From: a virus
IMG/VR virus record: IMGVR_UViG_3300045965_000034
Coordinates: 1-42,421 of that record
Strand: one strand, 5' to 3'
Length of the DNA: 42,421 nt
In this document: piece after piece, positions 6,717 to 15,914 of the stretch
Layout: each line of letters starts with the position of its first letter
Numbering within the stretch: position 1 is the first letter of the stretch
Position numbers and translations under genes: made by a program
Notes under the pieces: model-generated
The model's input: only the letters and a program-made list of their open reading frames with translations
What the model was told of the DNA's origin: nothing
Database searches by the model: none

Positions 6717-9514
6717 ACGCGCCGCTCAAGCGCAATCACGGCGGCGTGCCGGTCGTCTGGTCGGATCGCGCGCTCGGCACGCCGCGGATCGCGGTGTTCG
6801 CGCAAGGGGCGACCATCGCCGATCTGGTGCGCCAGGCGATCGGGCGTCACGGCCTGCCGGCGCATTTCGCCGATCGCGGTGCAGTCGCGATCAACGGCGA
6901 GCCGGTGCCGCGCGAGTGGTGGCTCTACGTGCGGCCGAAGTCGGTTGCGGGCCGCGACATCGTGGTGACGTTCTACTGGCCGCTCGCCGGCGGCGGCGGC
7001 CAGGGCGGCAAGAATCCGCTGGCCACGGTCGCGATGATCGGCGTGCTGGTGGCGGCGCTTGCCGCAGGCCCCTTCGTCGGACAGTTCGCATGGTTTGCGC
7101 TCGGCGGGCTGGGCGTTGCCCCCGCGCTGGTCGGCTCGCTGGCGTCGGCCGCGATCGGCGTCGGCGGGTCGCTTGCGGTCGCGGCGCTGACCGGCCCGCC
7201 GAAGCAGGAAGACCCGGCCGCGGCGCCCGGCATGCCGGTTTCCGAGCAGGCCGCCGCGCTCGCCGGCAACGTTCTCAACCCTGGCGGCGCGGTGCCGCGG
7301 GTGATCGGCACGCACATCGTCTATCCGCCGTTCGCGCAGGAGCCGATCGCCGAGATCATCGAAGCCGACCGGGTGCGGATCGAGGCGCTCTATGTGCTGA
7401 CCGGCGGCCACGACATCGACGACGTGCGCTTCGGCGGCATCGGGGCCGACTCGATGGAGAACGTCGAGGTCGAGACGTTCGAGGGTCAGACCTCGGCCGC
7501 GGCGGTGACGCTCGCCGATGTTCACGCCGCGATCACGCTCGTCGAGCGTCAGGGCAAGGCACATCCGATCGCCGTTGAAGTGTCGCACCACCAGATCGAT
7601 GGTGCCGACGGCGACTATTCGATCCTGCAGGACCAGGACGATCCCGAAGGCGACCTGCCGGTGTGGCACGCCGTCGTGACCGGCGTCGATCCAGATCAGT
7701 TCTGGATCAACCTGGAGTGGCCGGGCGGGATCAACTGGGCCGAGGGCGCGGGGTTTGCGTTCGCGGTCCCGATTCGCGTCCGCATGCGTCGCCGAGGCGA
7801 TGAAGACTGGATCTACATTCCGGAAATCCACGTCAACGCGACATCCACCAATGCGCTGCGGCGCTCGATCCGCCTGATATGGGATGAGCCGCCGGACGTG
7901 CTGCCGACGCCGCAGAGCGCGCGCGGTGTGCATGCAGCCTGGAAGCACGTGCCCGGCCAGGACACGACGCCTGCAACCGACGCCTTCGATGCGGACGCGC
8001 ATTTCTCTGCCGGTGCCGGCGATGATCTGCTGGACGCTGCGACCTACCTCACCAGCAAGGTGGAGAACGTCGAGCTCTATCCGCACTATGCCGGGATCTA
8101 TCTGCACGGCGAGACCTTCGAGAGCGACGGCGACCGCTGGGAGGTGCAGTTCAAGGTCGGCTGCGCGTATCCCAAGGTCTCGCTTAATTCGAGCTACGTC
8201 ATGGCGGCAAGCGACGTGGTGCCGAATCCGGCGACGTTCGATTTGTTCCACTATTTCAGTGTCGGCGGCATCCACTGTACGCCGGTCAAGATTACCGCCG
8301 TCACGGCGATGTGCCGGGTCGATCGCTGCTTCTCGATCTGGCACGAACACCCGATCCAGTCGGCCGACTTCGCGGCGATTGCGGTTCGCACCATCGGTCA
8401 GCAACTCGGCCAACTGTCCGCGGTCGCGGCCGGCTACGTGCAGGACTGGGACGGCTCGGCGTGGGCAACATGGGAAACGACGTCGAACCCGGCGCCGCAC
8501 TATCGCGAGGTCATGGCGGGCCGGCTCAACGCCGATCCGCTGCCGGCCGATCTCGTCGGCGATGACGTGCTGGTGGAATGGCGGCAGGAGTGCATCGACA
8601 ACGACTACACATGCGACGCCGTGGTCAACGGCCGCTCCGGCGACGATGTCCTCAACATGCTGGCGTTTTGCGGCTATGCCCGGCCACGTCAGTCCGAGAC
8701 CTGGGACGTGCTGATTGATCGCGACCGCTCGGGTGACGCCCCGACGCAGATATTCAGCTTTCGCAACATGCGGTCATTCAGGTTCGAGCGCACGTTTGCC
8801 AACCGCCCGACCGGCTTCCGCGTCAAGTTCGACGATGTCGCGGACGACTACAAGGAAACCACGGTCACGGTGCTCGATCCGCTCGATCCGGATGCCGACA
8901 CGTCGAGACTTGAGGAAATCGGCTACGAGGGCTTTGTCGACGAGGATAAGACCGTCGCGCGAGCGGAATTCGATCTCAAGCAATCCGATCTGCGCTTCGT
9001 GTTCTATTTCGGGGAATGCGGGATCGAGTCGATCGTCTGCCGGCGCGGCGATCTCGTCGGCGTGCAGCATGACGTGCTCTCGCGGCCTGTCGGGTCGGCG
9101 CGCATCAAGTCGGTGACGACATCGGGAGGCAACGTGACCGGCCTGGTGCTCGATGGCTCGATTCCGCTGGAAGCATCCGAGGCGTTCTATCTGTCGGACG
9201 GCGACGATGACTTCTACACCGAATCCGGCGGCGAGGACTTCTATCTCGACGGGGACGTCGGTGTTGCAATCCGGCTGCTCGATCAAACGCTGCTGACAAA
9301 GCAGATCGTCGCGAGCGGCGGCGAGGCTAAGACCGTGACGTTCTCGACGCCGTTTGCGATCCCTGGCGGCGGCGTGCTCGCCGCCGACTGCCTCCTGGTG
9401 TCCGGCGACCTCGCATCCGAGTACTCGCGGATGATCGTCTTCGACATCGCGCCGAAGAATGACCTTGAAGCCACACTGACCTTCGTCCCAGAAGCGCCCG
9501 AGCTATTCCAATGA
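6713..9514 (+). CDS. Tail tip / host specificity protein (gpJ-like)
   Basis: The ATG overlaps the stop of the previous gene (ATGA), giving 933 residues. The N-terminus has a ubiquitin-like domain (IAVFAQGATIADLVRQAIGRHG) and a hydrophobic glycine/alanine segment around residues 100-165 that combines gpI-like features with the tip protein. The central part has the baseplate-hub type sequence seen in gpJ-like proteins (VENVELYPHYAGIYLHGETF; SGDDVLNMLAFCGYARPRQSETWDVLID). The protein is the hub at the end of the tail and usually carries or positions the receptor-binding domain. Only 13 bases separate it from the fibre gene. Confidence 0.85.
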   Translation: MNAPLKRNHGGVPVVWSDRALGTPRIAVFAQGATIADLVRQAIGRHGLPAHFADRGAVAINGEPVPREWWLYVRPKSVAGRDIVVTFYWPLAGGGGQGGKNPLATVAMIGVLVAALAAGPFVGQFAWFALGGLGVAPALVGSLASAAIGVGGSLAVAALTGPPKQEDPAAAPGMPVSEQAAALAGNVLNPGGAVPRVIGTHIVYPPFAQEPIAEIIEADRVRIEALYVLTGGHDIDDVRFGGIGADSMENVEVETFEGQTSAAAVTLADVHAAITLVERQGKAHPIAVEVSHHQIDGADGDYSILQDQDDPEGDLPVWHAVVTGVDPDQFWINLEWPGGINWAEGAGFAFAVPIRVRMRRRGDEDWIYIPEIHVNATSTNALRRSIRLIWDEPPDVLPTPQSARGVHAAWKHVPGQDTTPATDAFDADAHFSAGAGDDLLDAATYLTSKVENVELYPHYAGIYLHGETFESDGDRWEVQFKVGCAYPKVSLNSSYVMAASDVVPNPATFDLFHYFSVGGIHCTPVKITAVTAMCRVDRCFSIWHEHPIQSADFAAIAVRTIGQQLGQLSAVAAGYVQDWDGSAWATWETTSNPAPHYREVMAGRLNADPLPADLVGDDVLVEWRQECIDNDYTCDAVVNGRSGDDVLNMLAFCGYARPRQSETWDVLIDRDRSGDAPTQIFSFRNMRSFRFERTFANRPTGFRVKFDDVADDYKETTVTVLDPLDPDADTSRLEEIGYEGFVDEDKTVARAEFDLKQSDLRFVFYFGECGIESIVCRRGDLVGVQHDVLSRPVGSARIKSVTTSGGNVTGLVLDGSIPLEASEAFYLSDGDDDFYTESGGEDFYLDGDVGVAIRLLDQTLLTKQIVASGGEAKTVTFSTPFAIPGGGVLAADCLLVSGDLASEYSRMIVFDIAPKNDLEATLTFVPEAPELFQ

Positions 9515-9527
9515 CAGAGGCGATACA

Positions 9528-12500
9528 ATGACGGCAGCCGTCCGCCAGACCCCGACTCCCGAGAACGGCTATCCGTCCGGCGTCGGCGAGAAAACGCACG
9601 CGCGCGCGGTCAACACCGAGGTCGCGGCGCTCTGGGGCTTGGGGCCGGAGAGGCTGATCGACGTCGGCGGGACTGCGAACGCGATCACGGCGACCTCCGA
9701 CACGGATGTCGTGGGTGCGGCGGTCTCTTACACCGAAGGCAAGATCTACGAGCTGGTGCCGGTCGCGACCAATACCGGCGCGGTTACGATCAACATCGAC
9801 TCGATTGGCGTGACCGACGTGCTGAACCTGTACGGCTTGCCGCTGGTCGAGGGGGACCTGGTCGCCGACCGCCTTTGCCTGTTGGTGCGAGCGGGCGTGT
9901 CGTTCCGGCTCATGGCCAACATGGACATTGAGCAGCCGGTCACGGTTCACACTCCTCCAGAGTTTGCGTCACCAACAAGACTGCGCGCTGGGCAGAAGGT
10001 GCTCCAGCCTAAGAACTTCGACATCGTGCCTGGAGTCCACACCTTTGAGCAGGCGCAGCTGAATAGCGCGGGCTGGAACGCTCTGTTTGAGGCGTTGACC
10101 GCCGATGGCACCGGTCGCATCGAGAACGGGGACAACGACGTATATACGATCATTGGTGACGAGAGTATCTTCAGCGGGTTCGCCGCGATGGGGATCGCGC
10201 AAGACTGCAACGGTGTTCGCTGGAATTTCAACGGTTCCAGGTTTCAGATTTTCACCGAAGATGCTTTTGATATCCTTCAGGTCATGTTTCACTGGCAGCG
10301 GTGTACTGACGTTCGGATCACTGGCTACAATCGTCAGTGCGAGATGCCATTTCCACTTGGCGTCGGTGGTGCATACGATCACTACATCGACGAGTGCGTT
10401 GACTTTGAAATTCAGGGACAGTCTCGCAGAAGCGTTGGCATTCTGTTTCTCAACCGTTGGCCAACGGGCGGCGTCCCAGAGCGAACACGCTCACGGAACA
10501 TCAAGTTTGATCTGTACGCTGAGGAAGTTGCTTACCCCATTCTGGCGGTCAACGACGGCGACAATCTTGTTGGAACATTGCGCGCCGAGACGTGTGGCCG
10601 CGCCGTAGCCTACGCCAACATTCGCAACTTCGACGTGGTGGCGAGAGCGCGCAACTGCCAGTTGAACGGCTGTGTGATCGGCCACTACACGAACGACGAT
10701 CCAGATGAGTCCGTGACGTCGGGCAAGGTCCACTACACAGACATCGATAGTGACGAGATCATCACGTCACCGGTCCACGTCAACTTCCAGCAGGGAGACA
10801 ACACGGGCATCCCGAAGAACGGCCGGTTTGATGTTGAGGTTGAAGTCTACATCAAGGTGCCGGCGGCAGGCTCGGGTGCGATTTTTAACATCGCCCAATA
10901 TGGCGGCACTAACTCTCTTCCGGTGTTTGACGACGTTGGTGGCGTCCAGAACTTGAAATTCAGCGGCACCATTCTGGGCGACTTGGGCGACTTGGGGTAC
11001 CTGGGACAGGAGGCCTACGGGTGGGGTCCGCTATCCTCGCTCGATGTCAAGTTGACTGACATTAATGCTCCTGATCTCACAGGTGGTCCTGTTGGACTTC
11101 AGCTTGGTCCCTACGGGCGTTTCACGCTGGGCAATATCTATGCCCCTAACATGCTTTTGACATTTGAGAGCACTCGTCCGACGCTTGACGTTGTCGGTCA
11201 GGTTACCATGGCAAATTACGAAGCGTCGGTGGCCGCCTCGAAGATGGTGGAGATTTCCGACGGAGCCGTGAACGATCTGGCTCTGCGTTTCATCGAGGAC
11301 GCCAACACCGGGCTGTTCCGCATCGGAGCCGACAACATCGGTATGGCGATTGGAGGTGCGAAGTCGTTTGAACTTTCGACTGCCAGCACGGCGGTGGGGC
11401 ACAATTCGCTTCCCGTCACGTCGGTCGGAACCTTCAACACCGCGTTCGGCCTGTTCACTCTCGCGGCCAACACGTCGGGTACGGGCAACACCGCAGTCGG
11501 GTACAACGCTCTCGCGCTGAACACGACGGGCAATGGTAACGTCGCAGTCGGTGGCACCACGCTCGTTTCGAACACGACGGGTGAGAGCAATACTGGATGT
11601 GGGTCGGGAGCACTGGCAAACAACATTGGCGGCGACAGCAATGCCGCGTTCGGTCACTCCGCCCTGGCAGCAAACACGGAGGGAGTCGCCAACACGGGAC
11701 TTGGTACGGGTGCTCTCGGAGCAAATGTTACGGGCTCCAACAACACTGCCGTTGGTCATCAGGCGCTGATACTGAACACGGTTGACGGTAACACCGCTGT
11801 CGGCGGCAATGCTCTAGACGTGAGCACAACCGGCACCGGGCTCGTCGCTGTGGGAAAGGACGCTCTCGGAGCCAACACGACAGGCTCCAACAACACCGCT
11901 GTCGGCGCTGGAGCATCGGACGCTGTCACTACTGGGACGGGGAACACGGCAGTCGGCAAGGACGCGCTGGGAGCTAACTTGATCGGCACGAACAACACCG
12001 CTGTCGGCCTCAACGCTCTGCTGCTCACTACCGGCTCCAACTGCACCGCAGTCGGCAAGGACGCTCTCGCGACCAACACGACGGGCGTCAATACCGCTGT
12101 CGGTGCTCTGGCGATGGCCGCCAACACGACGGGCACGAGTAACACCGCGTTCGGCGGAGGCGCGCTCCAGTCCAACACTGTCGGCATCAGCAACGTCGCC
12201 TTCGGCCACGGCGCGATGAACATCAACACCACCGGAGGCACCAACGTCGCGGTCGGGGCTGGTGCTCTCGGATCGAGCACGACGGCTTCGGGCAACACGG
12301 TAGTCGGCTACAACGGGATGGTGCTGAACACGACTGGAGCGGCCAACGTCGCTGTCGGGTTGCAAGCTCTCGACGCAAACACGACTGGAAACAACAACGT
12401 CGCTGTCGGTCACAGCGCTCTGGGCGCGAACACGACTGCCGCCGACAACGTTGCGGTCGGTCACTCCGCGCTCCTGGTCAACGTCACTGGTACGCAGAAT

Positions 12501-14810
12501 ACTGCGGTCGGAACGAGTGCTCTCGCGGCCAACACTGCGAGCAGCAACACGTCGGTTGGATATCAGGCGATGCTGGCCACTACGAGCGGCGCCAACAACG
12601 TCGCTGTCGGCGCCAGTGCTCTAGGCGCCAACACCATCGGGGCCGGCAACGTAGCTGTCGGCAAGGCCGCTCTCGGAGCGAATACGGAAGGGAATAACAA
12701 CACTGCTGTTGGCTTGTCTGCTCTTGCCGCCAACACCACGGCAGTCGGCAACGTAGCTGTCGGGCAGAACGCGCTCGCCCTGAACACGATTGGCGATGAC
12801 AACGTTGCCGTTGGTCAGAGCGCGCTCGCGTCTAACGTGTCCGGCACCGACAACACCGCAGTCGGCAAGAACGCGCTCACCCTGAATACGGGCAATAACA
12901 ATACAGCGGTCGGCTCCGGCGCGCTCGACGCCAACACGTCGGGCGCGGGGAACACTGCGATCGGCCAGAACTCTCTCGGAGCGAACAGTACCGGCAACAA
13001 CAATACCGCCGTCGGCATCACCGCGCTTCGGGACAACAACGGCAGTGGCAATTCCGCGTACGGGTATCAGGCTCTGCTGGTTAATTCGAGTGGATCTAAT
13101 AACGTTTCTATCGGCGCAGCCTCGATGACTGCCAACACGACGGGCAACAGCAACACGGCGATTGGAGTGTCGGCTCTGACGGCAAACACCGAAGGAGCCA
13201 ACAACACCGCCGTTGGTCTGAGCGCTCTTGGTTCGAACACTACCGCCGGCAACAATACGGCAGTCGGCTATCAAGCGATGCTCGCTAACCAGACGGGCAC
13301 GCAGAACACCGCTGTCGGCCTCCAGGCTCTCGACGCAAACGTGTCCAACGTGCAGAACGTCGCTGTTGGCCAGAGCGCGCTCGGCGCGGCCACCGCCAAC
13401 AACAACACGGCGGTCGGCTTCAACTCGATGATCCTCAACACGACGGGAGCAGAGAATACCGCGATTGGACATGCCACTCTCGACGCCAACCTGACGGGCT
13501 CCAACAACGTCGCAGTAGGCAAGGACGCATTGGGCCTGAACACTGCCAGTGACAACACGGCGGTGGGCCATAGCGCGCTGGACGCGAACACGTCGGGTAC
13601 TGGAAATACTGCTGTTGGTAAGAACGCGCTGGGGGCGATTGCTACTACAAACGACAGCACTGCTGTCGGCTACCACGCACTGCTGGCCAATACCGCCGCC
13701 AACAATACGGCAGTCGGTTCCTTGGCGCTTGATGCAAACACGTCAGGAACTGGAAACACCGCAGTCGGTAAAGATGCTCTTGGTGCGATCACCACCACGA
13801 ATGACAGCACTGCGGTCGGGTACCAGGCGCTCCTCGTTAACACGGCGGCCAACAACACTGCGGTTGGTTCTTCCGCGCTCGACGCCAATACGTCAGGTAC
13901 CGGTAATACCGCCGTTGGTAAGGACGCTCTTGGGGCGATCACTACTGCGAACGATAGTACTGCCGTGGGTTATCAGGCCCTGTTGCTCAACACTGCTGCG
14001 AACAACACTGCAGTTGGCTCCGGGGCTGCAGATGCCACCACCACAGGTGCCGGTAACGTGGCGGTGGGCAAGGACGCGCTGGGGACCAGCACAGAAGGTG
14101 ATAACTGCGTTGCTCTGGGGCTCAACGCTCTCCTGGCCAATACGACGGCAGACAATAACGTTGCTGTCGGCTCCAGCGCGCTAGTGGCAGTCAATACCGG
14201 CGGCAACAACGTCGCCATCGGCTTCCAGGCTGGCAACACGCTCACGACGGGCACCGGCAACACCATCGTCGGTCATGACTCCGACACCTCGGCTAACAAC
14301 TCCGTAGACCAGATCGTGCTGGGCCGGGGTGTCACAGGTGTCGCCAACGCCGCAATCACGTTGGGTAACGCGACACGTGCCATCACGTGTAATTATGACA
14401 CGGATCAAACGTGGGACGCTCCCTCCGACGAGCGCATGAAGAACGTTCGGGGCAACTCCTCGCTGGGCCTCGCGTTCATCTGCTCGCTTCAGCCGATGGA
14501 GTACACGTTCAAGCCCCACTCGGAGTGGCCGAAGGAATGGGGCGTGGCTCCCGATGCGCCTCAGGTCGATCCCGAGCACGTAATGCTTGGCCTGCTCGCA
14601 CAGGAGGTCAAGGCGTCGCTGGAAGCGCAGGGCAACCCGACGTTCCACGGATGGGATGTCCAGAAAAACGGCCAGCAGATGATCGGTGAGTCTGCTTTCG
14701 TTTACCCGCTGATCAACGCGGTGAAGGAGCTCGCCGACCGCGTCAAGGAGCTGGAAGCGGAAGTACGGCGGATGCAGGGGATGCAGATCATGCCCGTGTC
14801 GAAGAACTGA
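9528..14810 (+). CDS. Giant tail fibre with YadA-like repeats and S74 chaperone
   Basis: Residues 1-140 form the probable virion anchor. Residues 150-600 look like a beta-helix/lectin-type region, with more A/T-rich codons than its neighbours. A fibre motif (RFIEDANTGLFRIGADNIGM) leads into about 57 repeats of roughly 17 residues, consensus N-T/V-AVG-x-x-AL-x-x-NTTG-x-x-N, from residue 621 to 1578. The C-terminal 128 residues are an intramolecular chaperone of the peptidase S74 family, starting at SDERMKN (Ser1633, Lys1638), with a final coiled coil (VKELADRVKELEAEVRRM). The chaperone trimerises the fibre and cuts itself off. At 1760 residues it is the largest gene in the genome. Confidence 0.9.
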   Translation: MTAAVRQTPTPENGYPSGVGEKTHARAVNTEVAALWGLGPERLIDVGGTANAITATSDTDVVGAAVSYTEGKIYELVPVATNTGAVTINIDSIGVTDVLNLYGLPLVEGDLVADRLCLLVRAGVSFRLMANMDIEQPVTVHTPPEFASPTRLRAGQKVLQPKNFDIVPGVHTFEQAQLNSAGWNALFEALTADGTGRIENGDNDVYTIIGDESIFSGFAAMGIAQDCNGVRWNFNGSRFQIFTEDAFDILQVMFHWQRCTDVRITGYNRQCEMPFPLGVGGAYDHYIDECVDFEIQGQSRRSVGILFLNRWPTGGVPERTRSRNIKFDLYAEEVAYPILAVNDGDNLVGTLRAETCGRAVAYANIRNFDVVARARNCQLNGCVIGHYTNDDPDESVTSGKVHYTDIDSDEIITSPVHVNFQQGDNTGIPKNGRFDVEVEVYIKVPAAGSGAIFNIAQYGGTNSLPVFDDVGGVQNLKFSGTILGDLGDLGYLGQEAYGWGPLSSLDVKLTDINAPDLTGGPVGLQLGPYGRFTLGNIYAPNMLLTFESTRPTLDVVGQVTMANYEASVAASKMVEISDGAVNDLALRFIEDANTGLFRIGADNIGMAIGGAKSFELSTASTAVGHNSLPVTSVGTFNTAFGLFTLAANTSGTGNTAVGYNALALNTTGNGNVAVGGTTLVSNTTGESNTGCGSGALANNIGGDSNAAFGHSALAANTEGVANTGLGTGALGANVTGSNNTAVGHQALILNTVDGNTAVGGNALDVSTTGTGLVAVGKDALGANTTGSNNTAVGAGASDAVTTGTGNTAVGKDALGANLIGTNNTAVGLNALLLTTGSNCTAVGKDALATNTTGVNTAVGALAMAANTTGTSNTAFGGGALQSNTVGISNVAFGHGAMNINTTGGTNVAVGAGALGSSTTASGNTVVGYNGMVLNTTGAANVAVGLQALDANTTGNNNVAVGHSALGANTTAADNVAVGHSALLVNVTGTQNTAVGTSALAANTASSNTSVGYQAMLATTSGANNVAVGASALGANTIGAGNVAVGKAALGANTEGNNNTAVGLSALAANTTAVGNVAVGQNALALNTIGDDNVAVGQSALASNVSGTDNTAVGKNALTLNTGNNNTAVGSGALDANTSGAGNTAIGQNSLGANSTGNNNTAVGITALRDNNGSGNSAYGYQALLVNSSGSNNVSIGAASMTANTTGNSNTAIGVSALTANTEGANNTAVGLSALGSNTTAGNNTAVGYQAMLANQTGTQNTAVGLQALDANVSNVQNVAVGQSALGAATANNNTAVGFNSMILNTTGAENTAIGHATLDANLTGSNNVAVGKDALGLNTASDNTAVGHSALDANTSGTGNTAVGKNALGAIATTNDSTAVGYHALLANTAANNTAVGSLALDANTSGTGNTAVGKDALGAITTTNDSTAVGYQALLVNTAANNTAVGSSALDANTSGTGNTAVGKDALGAITTANDSTAVGYQALLLNTAANNTAVGSGAADATTTGAGNVAVGKDALGTSTEGDNCVALGLNALLANTTADNNVAVGSSALVAVNTGGNNVAIGFQAGNTLTTGTGNTIVGHDSDTSANNSVDQIVLGRGVTGVANAAITLGNATRAITCNYDTDQTWDAPSDERMKNVRGNSSLGLAFICSLQPMEYTFKPHSEWPKEWGVAPDAPQVDPEHVMLGLLAQEVKASLEAQGNPTFHGWDVQKNGQQMIGESAFVYPLINAVKELADRVKELEAEVRRMQGMQIMPVSKN
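11388..14261 (+). repeat. About 57 tandem ~51-bp coding repeats
   Basis: These are the DNA repeats encoding the YadA-like fibre shaft. Unit length is 48-54 bp. Amino acid sequence is strongly conserved while codons vary freely, so few long exact DNA repeats exist. Near the end, three copies of a 150-bp higher-order unit (three repeats each) occur in register at about 13558, 13708 and 13858, which indicates recent duplication there. It is coding DNA, not a CRISPR or origin iteron array. Confidence 0.9.
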
Positions 14811-14829
14811 GTTGCAATTAATTTGCAAC
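14811..14829 (+). other. Inverted repeat between fibre and endolysin genes
   Basis: GTTGCAA, a 5-base loop, TTGCAAC. It begins at the base after the fibre stop codon and is followed by a GC-rich imperfect hairpin around 14832-14856. There is no T-run, so a mild attenuator or an mRNA processing site is more likely than a full terminator. Confidence 0.4.
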
Positions 14830-14888
14830 GGGCGCCTGCCCCTATGGGCGGCCCGCAACAATCTCAAATCAAAGTCTCGGGGGTTTTC

Positions 14889-15548
14889 ATGCGAGCATTT
14901 CTCGCCGCGCTTTGCCTTGCCTGCGTGCTTTCGTTTCCATCGGAGATCAAAGCGGCCGGGGATCAGTGGGATATTCTTCGTCCGAAGTTCGTGGAATTTG
15001 GATCGAAGGTCCGGCCGAAGGCAGAGCGCCGCGCGCGTCATCGTGCGGCACCGGCAGCGGCGTCCCGGCGCGTGAAGCCTAAGCAGGCCCCACCGCGCGA
15101 GATCGCCCCGCCCTCGGTCGCGCAGAAGCCGAACATCCTCAAGGCTTACGGTGCAGAGATCGCGAAGCGTTCGGTCAGCCTTTCCGGCGTGGTGCCGCAG
15201 CTCGCCGCCAAGGCCCGCGAGATCGTAGAGACGTGCGGGAGCAAAGTGATCAGCGCGGTGCGCAACACCCGTGTCCGCGGCTCGGGGCGCATCTCGCTGC
15301 ACGCCTCGGGGCGCGCCGTCGATCTCGCCGGCAATCCCTCCTGCATTCAGGCGATGACGCGCGGCTGGCCGGGCGGCATGAGCACGGATTATTCGAGCGT
15401 GCGTCCCGTGCACTACCATCTGAGCTATGGCGGCCGTGAGCACGGCAAGCGGTTTGCGCACTACACCGGCCGGCACGCGCGCCGCTACGCCAAAAGCTAT
15501 CAGAACTCGCGCGTCCGCTACGCCAAAAGCTATCAGGCGGCGATGTGA
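14889..15548 (+). CDS. Secreted M15-type endolysin
   Basis: 219 residues. The N-terminus is a Sec signal peptide (MRAFLAALCLACVLSFPSEIKA) with probable cleavage near residue 22, followed by a basic linker. The catalytic domain has the M15 zinc signature SLHASGRAVD (His138, Asp145) and VHYHLS (His177). Such enzymes cut the peptide bridges of peptidoglycan. A signal peptide means export by the host Sec system rather than through holin pores, so the holin would act as a trigger. The C-terminus carries a duplicated RYAKSYQ segment. Start chosen at the ATG after CTCGGGGG; an upstream in-frame start at 14823 would bury the signal peptide. Confidence 0.8.
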   Translation: MRAFLAALCLACVLSFPSEIKAAGDQWDILRPKFVEFGSKVRPKAERRARHRAAPAAASRRVKPKQAPPREIAPPSVAQKPNILKAYGAEIAKRSVSLSGVVPQLAAKAREIVETCGSKVISAVRNTRVRGSGRISLHASGRAVDLAGNPSCIQAMTRGWPGGMSTDYSSVRPVHYHLSYGGREHGKRFAHYTGRHARRYAKSYQNSRVRYAKSYQAAM

Positions 15549-15898
15549 TGGCCGAGTGGAGCCGATACCGCCGCATCGAGCGGCAGAAGCACATCCGGCA
15601 TGACGTGTTCGCCAGTGTCGCGGTCGCGGTGCTCGCTGCAGTCGTCGCGTGGGCGTTGATCCTGTGGCTGGTGCGGTCGGCGGGAGCGCACTCCTGGTAT
15701 CCGGCCGAATGCTGCTCCGGCCACGACTGCGCGCCGGTTGAGCCCTCGCGCGTGCGCGTCGGGAGGGGTGGCTACTGGCTCGACGGCAAGTTCATTCCAC
15801 AAGCCAACGTGCGCCGCTCGCTCGATGGCGAGTATCACGCCTGCTTTCCGCAGCCGCATAACCTGCGGTGTTTCTTTGCTCCGGTGCCGGCGATATGA
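15548..15898 (+). CDS. Membrane-anchored Cys-rich protein
   Basis: 116 residues; the ATG overlaps the endolysin stop (TGATG). A basic N-terminus is followed by one transmembrane helix ([21 protein letters not shown]). The probable periplasmic part has spaced cysteines ([15 protein letters not shown], ...[18 protein letters not shown]) that could form disulfides. I recognise this domain pattern from conserved hypothetical proteins of rhizobial genomes and phages, without a known function. Position inside the lysis cassette suggests an envelope role, for example assisting lysis. Confidence 0.75.
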   Translation: MAEWSRYRRIERQKHIRHDVFASVAVAVLAAVVAWALILWLVRSAGAHSWYPAECCSGHDCAPVEPSRVRVGRGGYWLDGKFIPQANVRRSLDGEYHACFPQPHNLRCFFAPVPAI

Positions 15899-15914
15899 TG
15901 ATCCGGTCGCACTA

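Noticed and set aside
6686-8500. 604-codon - strand open frame opposite the gpJ-like gene
   Set aside because: Arginine/aspartate-rich antisense frame, no ribosome site or domain.
11388-14261. Regular ~51-bp repeats resembling a CRISPR-like or iteron array
   Set aside because: The repeats are in frame, code for a YadA-like protein, have no constant DNA repeat with variable spacers, and no cas genes are near.
9528-14810. Diversity-generating retroelement acting on the fibre
   Set aside because: No reverse transcriptase, template repeat or accessory gene is found anywhere in the window.
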